Positions 25,944-32,812 of a stretch of DNA of 64,000 bases are shown one piece after another. This DNA is from G963674835 sp963674835 (GTDB lineage: Bacteria > Planctomycetota > Planctomycetia > Pirellulales > Thermoguttaceae), in the NCBI GenBank assembly GCA_963674835.2, contig CAXXKC010000001.1, forward strand, positions 372,001-436,000. Reading direction: 5' to 3'. The stretch's first letter is position 1; every line of letters starts with the position of its first letter. The translations under genes were made by a program, and so were the position numbers. The notes under the pieces are model-generated. The model searched no databases and was not told the DNA's origin. It was given only the letters and a program-made list of their open reading frames with translations.

Positions 25944-26202
25944 CTACATGGGTGGCTGTGCTACATGGGTTTGGGTTTCTTGTAATTATTGCTGGAGGAG
26001 GGGGCTCCGACCATGGATAGGTGCGGAATATGGTTGAGAAAGTGATGCCTCGGGTGCGAGTGGGTAACTAGCTCGGTCGAAGGAGGTGGGGTGGGGAAGT
26101 GGTGAATGACGAATGACGAATGACGACCGATGAATGGTAGGTGGGGAATGCTTGAGGGTGATTGGGGAATGGTGAGTGGTGGATGAGGAATTGTGAGTGA
26201 AG
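25944..26202. other. Intergenic stretch with simple GAATGAC iterations
   Basis: Around 26100-26125 the heptamer-like unit GAATGAC repeats three times (GTGAATGACGAATGACGAA), and looser GGGGAATGGTGAGTGG-type iterations follow. No gene or promoter is apparent between the two minus-strand units. Confidence 0.5.
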
Positions 26203-28008
26203 TTAGGGGCTGGCGATGCAGTAGAGGTTTTCTCGGCCGCGGATGTACATGCGGCCGGGCTGGAACGCGGGGCTGGTGACGCAGTCTTCGGCGAGGTCGG
26301 ACTCGGCGACGATCTTGCACTCGTCGGGGTTGGGTTCGATGACCCAACATTTGCCTTCGGTGCCGAACAGATAGATGCGGTTGCCGCAGAGGCTGGGGGA
26401 CGAGTTGAAGGCGGAGTCGAAATCCTCCTGCCAGAGCATGTCGCCGGTTTTGGCGTCGTAGGCGGTGAGTGTGCCGGCGGAGGAGAGAAGGAGGACGTAC
26501 TTGTCGGTGGCCAGCGGGCTGGCGGTGTCGGGGAGTCCTTCCTCGCCTTTCCAGAGGATGTGGGTTTTGGTCACGTCGCCCTGCCCATCGGCGCGGATGG
26601 CCGCCAGGCCGGGGAACTCGTTGGCGGCGTAAACGACTCCGTTGGCAAAGGTGGGCGACGGGCCGACGTCCTGCCGTAGACACTTGGCTCGCCAGACTTC
26701 GTGACCGTCGCGGGCATCGTAGGCGATGACCCAGGGGTCGGCGGCGGTGATGACCTGGGTCTTGCCCTGGACGTCGATGAGGATGGGAGTAGGCCAACTG
26801 CAGGGGACGTCGCGGTGGGCTTCCCAGACGGTTTTTCCGGTGGCCGTGTCGAGGGCGAGGAGCTTGGAGAGCTTGTCTTTGACGGCTCCTTGATCGAAGG
26901 GGACGAGGAGGAGGTTCTGGAAGACCAGCAGCGAGGCGGCGTGCCCGTAGGTGCTCTTGGGAATGCCGAGGCTGCGGGACCAGACGAGGTTGCCGGAGTA
27001 GTCGAAGGCGGCGACGTCGCCGTTGGCGAAGATGGCGAATGCGAGACGGCCGTCGGTGGCCATGGTGGGAGCGGCGAAGCCGGTGTCGGGCGAGACTTCG
27101 GGCGGCTCGGCGGTGCTCTGCGGCGTGCCTGGGACCTGCTTCTGCCAGAGAAGCTTGCCGGAGGCGGCGTCGAAGCAGTAGACCTCGCGTTTCTCTTCGT
27201 CGGCGCCGGAGAGGAAGATGCGATCGCCGCAGACGACAGGCGAGTTGTTGCCGGGCAAGGGGACGGGCGTCTTCCAGAGGATGTTCTGGCCGGTGGATGC
27301 GTTCCACTGTATGGGCACGTCGGAGTAGGGAGCGACGCCTCGGCCGCCGGGGCCGCGGAATCGGGGCCACTGTTTGGTGAGGTCGGTTTCGGTCGAGGGA
27401 GCGTTGGTGTTGGCAACGGCGGTCGTCGCCGGGGCGGCTGGAGCGGCGGTGGCTGGCTGCGCGGCTGGAGTGGTGGTGGCCGGCGGCGCGGCGGCGAGGT
27501 GCTGTTCGACCGGTGGCAAGTCACTGCGTATGGTGAGGCCGAGGACAACGGCGAGAAGGCTCAGGGCGACAACCAGCGCGGCAATGGCGCGGCGTCCGCC
27601 GTGGGCGAGTTGCTCGTCGTAGTCGGGCGGGGCGCCTTGCGGCTGGGGCATGGGCAGCTTGCGATGGTGCGAGGCGGCCCATTTTGCGGTGACGAAGAAG
27701 ACGATCGCGGTGATGAAGAGGAGCCAGGCACCGATCTCGGCGAAGCGCCGCTGACGGAAGTAGCGTTGGCGGAGATCGAGGTCCATGCGGCGGATGGTTT
27801 CCTTGAGCTCGTCGCTGCGCGGCTGTTTGGCCAACTGGGACTTGAGGGCGAGGAACTGGCGAGAATCCAAGGGGGTCTTGGCCTGGCGCTTGCTGAAATC
27901 CCACATCAACAGCGCGGCGACGACCAGAGCGAAGACGGCGGCCAGGTAGGCGCTGCGTCGAAGCAGGCGATCGAGCGGTTGATGTTGGTCGGCGGGTGAG
28001 TTGGGCAT
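26203..28008 (-). CDS. Membrane-anchored PQQ-like beta-propeller protein
   Basis: A 601-residue protein from ATG 28008, where the open frame first becomes independent of the upstream gene. Three hydrophobic helices lie in the first 190 residues (SAYLAAVFALVVAALLMW, IGAWLLFITAIVFFVTA, IAALVVALSLLAVVLGLTI). An Ala/Pro/Thr linker follows, then a periplasmic propeller that starts WPRFRGPGGRG. Blade motifs such as CFDAASGKLLWQKQVPG, LDTATGKTVWEAHRD and YDARDGHEVWRAK are typical PQQ-like repeats. No PQQ-dehydrogenase catalytic residues are evident. The upstream neighbours on the same strand are the NapH-like and ferredoxin genes, so it may be the extracytoplasmic partner of that electron-transfer module (inference). 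Confidence 0.85.
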   Translation of the reverse strand: MPNSPADQHQPLDRLLRRSAYLAAVFALVVAALLMWDFSKRQAKTPLDSRQFLALKSQLAKQPRSDELKETIRRMDLDLRQRYFRQRRFAEIGAWLLFITAIVFFVTAKWAASHHRKLPMPQPQGAPPDYDEQLAHGGRRAIAALVVALSLLAVVLGLTIRSDLPPVEQHLAAAPPATTTPAAQPATAAPAAPATTAVANTNAPSTETDLTKQWPRFRGPGGRGVAPYSDVPIQWNASTGQNILWKTPVPLPGNNSPVVCGDRIFLSGADEEKREVYCFDAASGKLLWQKQVPGTPQSTAEPPEVSPDTGFAAPTMATDGRLAFAIFANGDVAAFDYSGNLVWSRSLGIPKSTYGHAASLLVFQNLLLVPFDQGAVKDKLSKLLALDTATGKTVWEAHRDVPCSWPTPILIDVQGKTQVITAADPWVIAYDARDGHEVWRAKCLRQDVGPSPTFANGVVYAANEFPGLAAIRADGQGDVTKTHILWKGEEGLPDTASPLATDKYVLLLSSAGTLTAYDAKTGDMLWQEDFDSAFNSSPSLCGNRIYLFGTEGKCWVIEPNPDECKIVAESDLAEDCVTSPAFQPGRMYIRGRENLYCIASP

Positions 28009-28078
28009 GCGGTGCGTTGAGGCTTTGGTTGGTTGAAAAGGCTGCTTGTTGTTGGGAGGAGTCGCTGGAGATAAAACG

Positions 28079-28122
28079 CCCTCACCCTTGGTCGCTCTCC
28101 CGGTCGCGGGCGAGGGGAGGTT
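28079..28122. repeat. Repeat family C copy 5, reading into a gene's 3' end
   Basis: CCCTCACCCTTGGTCGCTCT then CCCGGTCGCGGGCGAGGGG. Read on the minus strand it codes for the last residues of the NapH-like protein (PPLARDRESDQG) and supplies its TGA stop at 28082. Confidence 0.75.
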
Positions 28123-29416
28123 CGGTGACTGGGATGTCTTGGATGAGGCCGCGGCGCTGGAGTTCGCGGGGGCAGTACTGGAAGCAGCGGCCGCAGGAGA
28201 CGCAAAGGGCGGGGTCGGGGGTGTACTCGGTGCGACGGCGTCGAAGGGAGAGGGCAATGAGTTTGACGCCAATGACGAGGCCAACCCAGCCGCCGAGCAG
28301 TGTGCCCAACAGGGCGAAGCGATCTTGCAAAGCCGCGGCGGCGGTGTAGAGGTCGGTGACGGGACGGCCCGTATTGCGGAAGGCGTCGCTGGCGTCGGTC
28401 GTTCCCTGGACCTGTTGGGTTTGTTCGAGGTAGACGCGCTGGGCCAAGCGGACATCGCGATGCATACGGGCGAGGGGCGACGAGAGGCCGTGGCCGAGCC
28501 ATCCGCCGAGGGCGATGAGCACGGGAAGCAGGAGCAGCATGGCGGCCAGTCGGCGGCGGCCGCGGATGCGCTGGTCGGGCGGCTGCGCGACGGTGGGCGG
28601 ACGGATGGCACCGTAGGGACAGACGTCTTCGCAGAGTCGGCAACTGTCGCAGGTTTCGGGCGGGATGCGGACCTGACGTCCGGAGACGCGGGAGAGCAAT
28701 CCGAAAATGGCTCCGAGGGGACAGAGGAATCGGCAGTAGGGGCGGCCTACGAACAGGCCGATGACGACGAGGGCCGCGCCGAAGACGATCATGGACGCGG
28801 AGCCGCTGAGCCGGAAGAAGCCGACGTAGGGATCGTATTGGCAGATGACAAAGCCGGCCCCGGTGGCCGCGAAGATGACGGCGGCGCCGAGATAGACGAA
28901 GGGGATAAGGCCGAGGGCATGGTCGAGCCAACCGGGCACGCGCACGGAGCGCAGAAGCGTGAGTTCCTGCATGGCGCCCAGGGGACAGACGGAGGCGCAG
29001 AAGGTGCGGCCGAAGAAGAGGGTGAAGAGGAGCGGAATGGTGAAGAAAGCGAGGACGACCAGCGGGATGGTGTAGGTGGGATCGGCGATCGCCAGGGTGA
29101 CGTTCTGGATGGCGCCGATGGGGCAGATGCAGCCTTGACGCCAGAAGCCGAACCAGGCCAGCGAGGCGACCGTCAGGGCAACCAACGCCGGACGCGAGCG
29201 GCGGCGGAGGGCGAAGTAGGTGGCCAGTGCCAGAGCGAGGACGAGGAGCGCGACATCGATGTACTGCCAGCCGAACCACCGGACGGGCGGAGTGGTGGTG
29301 ATGGGGAGCTGGTGGTCGGTGAAGTCGGGTGGTGGGAAACGCTCCGCCGCCCAAAGCTGCGCGGCGGGGAGGGCCGTGCAGCAACCGGCGATGATGATTC
29401 GCGTGAGTCGCCTCAT
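28082..29416 (-). CDS. NapH/NosR-like polyferredoxin membrane protein
   Basis: A 444-residue protein from ATG 29416, overlapping the ferredoxin gene by ATGA. A signal-like N terminus (RIIIAGCCTALPAAQLWA) is followed by about six transmembrane helices. Between helices lie CICPIGA, CASVCPLGA and CRFLCPLGA, the CxxxCP motifs of the NapH/NosR/CcoG group. Two ferredoxin motifs follow: CDSCRLCEDVCPYGA near residue 270 and CVSCGRCFQYCPREL near 415. The family passes electrons from quinol or cytoplasmic donors to periplasmic acceptors. The last dozen residues come from a repeat sequence. It forms an overlapping operon with the ferredoxin and NHL genes. The acceptor is unknown. Confidence 0.85.
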   Translation of the reverse strand: MRRLTRIIIAGCCTALPAAQLWAAERFPPPDFTDHQLPITTTPPVRWFGWQYIDVALLVLALALATYFALRRRSRPALVALTVASLAWFGFWRQGCICPIGAIQNVTLAIADPTYTIPLVVLAFFTIPLLFTLFFGRTFCASVCPLGAMQELTLLRSVRVPGWLDHALGLIPFVYLGAAVIFAATGAGFVICQYDPYVGFFRLSGSASMIVFGAALVVIGLFVGRPYCRFLCPLGAIFGLLSRVSGRQVRIPPETCDSCRLCEDVCPYGAIRPPTVAQPPDQRIRGRRRLAAMLLLLPVLIALGGWLGHGLSSPLARMHRDVRLAQRVYLEQTQQVQGTTDASDAFRNTGRPVTDLYTAAAALQDRFALLGTLLGGWVGLVIGVKLIALSLRRRRTEYTPDPALCVSCGRCFQYCPRELQRRGLIQDIPVTEPPLARDRESDQG

Positions 29417-29982
29417 GCCTCCTCCCTATGCTTGAGTAGATAGGGCTGGCTGGCGGGGACCCGGACGAAGGCCTGCGAGGGGCACGCGACGGCGATGGAG
29501 CATTCGTTGCAGTTGAGGCAGCGATCGTGGCGTATTTGCATGTGCAGGGAGCCGTTGCCGAACGCGCTGCATCCCTTGACGCACTTGGCGCAGCCGATGC
29601 AGAGCGGCTCGTCGATGGTGTATTCGTAGTAGGGATCTTCGACGAACTTGCGGACGATGGCGCCGGTGGGACAGAGCTGGTTCTCGGCGCCGGAGTTGAG
29701 TGCGTTGGGCTCGGGCTCGAAGTAACCCGTGCAGAGTTGGCAATAGCCGCACATGGAGAAAGAATGCACGCACTTGGCGGCGGAGACATCAAGTACGCAA
29801 TTCGTGGCGCAGTTGCCGCAGGCGATGCACTTGTTGGGATCGATCTGCCAGACGACGGCATTGGAAGCGGAGCGGCGGACGGCGAGCCATCCGGCGACCG
29901 CGGTGATGCCGAGGGCCCCGGCGATGCGCAGGCCGGCTGCGACGAAGGAGCGACGGTTGAGGTTATTGTCGGAGTCGGTCAT
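29413..29982 (-). CDS. Tat-exported multi-cluster ferredoxin (NapG-like)
   Basis: A 189-residue protein from ATG 29982, with an NRRSFVAAGL twin-arginine signal and a hydrophobic stretch (IAGALGITAVAGWLAV) that may stay as an anchor. It carries four [4Fe-4S]-type motifs: CIACGNCATNC; CGYCQLCTGY with a later CPTGA; CIGCAKCVKGC; and CLNCNECSIAVACP. This is the layout of NapG/NrfC-type periplasmic electron carriers. Start and stop both overlap their neighbours by four bases (ATGA), which argues for translational coupling with the NHL gene before it and the NapH-like gene after it. Confidence 0.88.
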   Translation of the reverse strand: MTDSDNNLNRRSFVAAGLRIAGALGITAVAGWLAVRRSASNAVVWQIDPNKCIACGNCATNCVLDVSAAKCVHSFSMCGYCQLCTGYFEPEPNALNSGAENQLCPTGAIVRKFVEDPYYEYTIDEPLCIGCAKCVKGCSAFGNGSLHMQIRHDRCLNCNECSIAVACPSQAFVRVPASQPYLLKHREEA

Positions 29983-31082
29983 GGGGATTTCTCTGACGAT
30001 TTCGAATCGAGTTTGAAGATACGGACCTGGCGAGTGGCCGGATCGAGGACGAGGACACGTCCGTGGCTGTCGGCGGCGACGTCGACGACGGACAAGCGGT
30101 GCTCTTCACGGGTTTCTTCGGTGATGGTTGCGGTGGGGGCGAGCGTTTCGGGGCCGGCAACCACGCCCTGGAATTGGCCGTCGGCGGTGTAGATCTTGAC
30201 GCGAGGGATTCCTTTTTCGGCGGTGATAAAGCGGCCGTCGGGGAGCAGGGCGAAGTTGGCCGGGTTGCAGCAGCCGCAGAAGCCGGCGATTTTGAGCGAG
30301 GCTTTGCCCCAGGTCAGCGGCTGTTCGTAGTCGCCGTCGAACGTGTAGGCTTCGATGTGGTGGGCGCCGGTGTTGGCCACGCGCAGGAGACCGTCGGGCG
30401 AGACGGCGACGTCGCAGTAGGGGCTGGGAATGATGAGGCCCGGGATGTGGCGGCGTTGATCACGACGGCCGATGCGACCGAGGAGCTTGCCGGTGCGATC
30501 CAAGCGGAGGACGACGCGGTTGCCGGCATCGGCGACGAAGATATCGCTCTGGCCTGCCGGTTCGGCCAGGGCGATCGAGGTGATGAGGGCCTTGTCGCCG
30601 AGGGTGGGCCAGGCGGATTCGAGGGTGCCGTCGGCGGCGAGCAATTCGATATGTTCACGCATGCCGACGAAGAGGCGTTCGGGGGAATCGGATCGCGCGG
30701 CCACGGCGAGACAGTGGCCGGGCGTGTTGAGGGCGATGTTGGCGCGGGGCGTTCCGTCGGAATTGAAGATGGCGATGGCGCGGTCGCCGACGACGTAGAT
30801 GCGATCGTCGGGTCCGGTCGCGAGGGAGCGAGGCTCCTGGATCGACAGTGGGATTTGGGATGTTTGGCGGGCGATGAAGAGTGCGGGGTCGATCGTCTTG
30901 TAGGCGTTGAGGTCGTAGTCGAACTGGGCGGGAAGGCCGCTGCCGGAGTCGCCGGAGCGATCGGATCGCCAGAGCGCGACGGCGCCGACGACGATGGCGA
31001 CGAGCACGACGGCGGTGATCGCCAGGGAGGCCACCGGGAGGCGGTTGCGGCCGGTCGGGTTTTGTTCGTTTGGGCTTGACAT
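29979..31082 (-). CDS. Membrane-anchored NHL-repeat beta-propeller protein
   Basis: A 367-residue protein from ATG 31082. One N-terminal helix (VASLAITAVVLVAIVVGAVAL) anchors it with the propeller outside. NHL-type blade motifs recur, such as PRSLATGPDDRIYVVGDRAIA, ADAGNRVVLRLDRTGKLLG, VAVSPDGLLRVANTGAHHIEAY, FALLPDGRFITAEKGIPRVKIY and VVDVAADSHGRVLVLDPATRQVRIF, giving about six blades. A pair of cysteines (GFCGCCNPANF) lies between blades. It is the first gene of an ATGA-coupled trio with the ferredoxin and NapH-like genes, so it is probably a docking or sensing subunit of that complex (inference). Confidence 0.85.
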   Translation of the reverse strand: MSSPNEQNPTGRNRLPVASLAITAVVLVAIVVGAVALWRSDRSGDSGSGLPAQFDYDLNAYKTIDPALFIARQTSQIPLSIQEPRSLATGPDDRIYVVGDRAIAIFNSDGTPRANIALNTPGHCLAVAARSDSPERLFVGMREHIELLAADGTLESAWPTLGDKALITSIALAEPAGQSDIFVADAGNRVVLRLDRTGKLLGRIGRRDQRRHIPGLIIPSPYCDVAVSPDGLLRVANTGAHHIEAYTFDGDYEQPLTWGKASLKIAGFCGCCNPANFALLPDGRFITAEKGIPRVKIYTADGQFQGVVAGPETLAPTATITEETREEHRLSVVDVAADSHGRVLVLDPATRQVRIFKLDSKSSEKSP

Positions 31083-31115
31083 GGGTGTTTGGGGTCGGCG
31101 GTTCTTTGCCGCGGG

Positions 31116-32513
31116 CTATTGGGCCACGTTAAGGCATGCCATGCGGGTGAAATCGCGCACGAGGAGCCGGCCGCCTACGAGGGCCATGGGGCCCCAGGCA
31201 TCGGGGCCGTCGAGGACCTGGTGTTGGGCGAGTTGGTGGTAACCGTCGATGGTCGCTTCGGCGATGGTGAGGACGCCTTCGTCGTCGAGTACGTAGATCA
31301 GTCCGTCGGCAATCAGGTAGGGGCCGAGTCCGAAACGGTGCTGACGGCCGCTTGCCCAGACGACGTTGCCCTGGAGATCGAGACAGACGAGCTGTTTGTC
31401 TCGTTCGCGGACGCCGAAGAGATGATCTCGGTAGAAGATGGGAGTCTGTTGGGTGGAGCCGAACTTGTCGGGCTTGAGGCGAAAGAGAGTTTCGGCGACG
31501 AAGCGGTCGCCCTGGCGTCTGACCTGGAGCATGAGCGCACCGGCGTTGTAGCCGCCGGAGAAGAAGATCTTGCCGTCGGGCAGGACGACCGGGGAAGGAA
31601 CGGTGGCGATACTGATCTTCCAGTCGGTGGTGTCCCAGAGGAGCGAGCCGTCGTCGGCCGCGATGCCGGCCACGCCGCCGCTGCCACAATAGACATACAT
31701 GCGGCGGCCGGCCAGCTCCATGGGCACGATCGAGACGTGGGTCATTCTCCAGCCGCGCGGGTTGGGGCTTTTCCAGAGGATGTCGCCCGAGGCACACTGA
31801 ACCGCGATGAGCAGGGTTTGAGGGCCGCCGGGGGCGAGGATGGCGCGATCGTTTTCGACCAAGGGACACTGGCCGGCGTACCAGGGCGGCACCGTGGCGC
31901 CGAAGCGGCGGACGAGGTCGAGCATCCAGTAGGTTTTGCCGGTGAGGGTGTCGACGCAAGTAACGTGGCACTTGGGACCGAGGGCGACGACGTAGTTGTC
32001 GGTGACGAAGGGCACGGTGCGCGACATGCCGTGATTGCGTTTGACGGGGACGGGATAGGTGGATCGCCAGATTTCGCGGCCATCGGCCAGTGAGAGGCAG
32101 CGGAGGGCATCGGCCGAAGCCTGGCGATCGTAGTCGAGGACGTAGACGCGGCCTGCGCGGATGGCGGGGCCTGCGTAGCCTTCGCCCATTTCGGCGGTCC
32201 ACAGGACGGGCGGACCTTGCGGAGGCCACTGGCGAGCGAGGGGCGCGTCGGGTTGACCGATTCCGTCGAGTCGTTCCCCGCGGAAGCATGGCCATATACC
32301 AGGCATATCGACGGGCTTGAGGCCAGAGACGGTGAGCGTGGTTTTGAGATGCACGGCCGGCGCGGCGGCGGCGGTGCCGGGAGGAAGGTCCTGGCCGGGC
32401 ATTCGCTCGTGCAAGGGATCGTGCGGGCCGACATTGAGCCAACCGATCAGTGCGGCGCCTGCGACGACGGCAAGGACGCCGGGGATCAGGGTGCTTAGCG
32501 GCAGGCTTCTCAT
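31116..32513 (-). CDS. Exported PQQ-like beta-propeller protein
   Basis: A 465-residue protein from ATG 32513 (no clear ribosome site; longer frame upstream is repeat DNA). An N-terminal hydrophobic segment (TLIPGVLAVVAGAALIGWL) acts as signal or anchor. The propeller opens IWPCFRGERLDGIGQ and has PQQ-like blades: VYVLDYDRQASADALRCLSL, CVDTLTGKTYWMLDL, GIAADDGSLLWDTTDW and VCLDLQGNVVWAS. It lies 33 bp upstream of the NHL gene on the same strand, so it probably belongs to the same transcription unit. A second propeller gene closes the module at 26.2-28.0 kb. Confidence 0.85.
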   Translation of the reverse strand: MRSLPLSTLIPGVLAVVAGAALIGWLNVGPHDPLHERMPGQDLPPGTAAAAPAVHLKTTLTVSGLKPVDMPGIWPCFRGERLDGIGQPDAPLARQWPPQGPPVLWTAEMGEGYAGPAIRAGRVYVLDYDRQASADALRCLSLADGREIWRSTYPVPVKRNHGMSRTVPFVTDNYVVALGPKCHVTCVDTLTGKTYWMLDLVRRFGATVPPWYAGQCPLVENDRAILAPGGPQTLLIAVQCASGDILWKSPNPRGWRMTHVSIVPMELAGRRMYVYCGSGGVAGIAADDGSLLWDTTDWKISIATVPSPVVLPDGKIFFSGGYNAGALMLQVRRQGDRFVAETLFRLKPDKFGSTQQTPIFYRDHLFGVRERDKQLVCLDLQGNVVWASGRQHRFGLGPYLIADGLIYVLDDEGVLTIAEATIDGYHQLAQHQVLDGPDAWGPMALVGGRLLVRDFTRMACLNVAQ

Positions 32514-32602
32514 TCTATCCAATGTATCAGGCGGCGTAGGGGCTGCAAATGCGCGGTTGCGGGTTGAGGAGTCTGTGGTGGTGTGGGTTGGGTATGGGGC
32601 GG

Positions 32603-32622
32603 CACAGCCGGGGGCGGCTGTG
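32603..32622. repeat. Repeat family B copy
   Basis: CACAGCCGGGGGCGGCTGTG then CTACATGGGTGG, in the divergent spacer between the PQQ-like and HzsA-related genes. Confidence 0.8.
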
Positions 32623-32714
32623 CTACATGGGTGGTGGTGTGGGTTGGGGTGGAGGAAGGTTGGAATTGTGGAGTATCGTGATGGTTGCGGTGAGCAATGG
32701 GGGTGGATCAACGC

Positions 32715-32743
32715 TTCACGGCCGGAGTGCTGGCGACTACAAT
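32715..32743 (+). promoter_or_regulatory. Candidate promoter of the HzsA-related gene
   Basis: TTCACG (32715-32720), 17 bp, TACAAT (32738-32743). It lies about 70 bp before the start codon. Four of six bases match the -35 consensus and five of six the -10. Confidence 0.4.
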
Positions 32744-32812
32744 GGTCGGTCAAAGCCTCCCTCTACTTCCTGCCTCGTGGCCCCGCCACCTTGAACAAGG
32801 AGACTGCCGATC

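Noticed and set aside
26100..26125. CRISPR array from the GAATGAC iterations
   Set aside because: The unit is about 7 bp, with no spacers and no cas genes nearby; it is a simple repeat.
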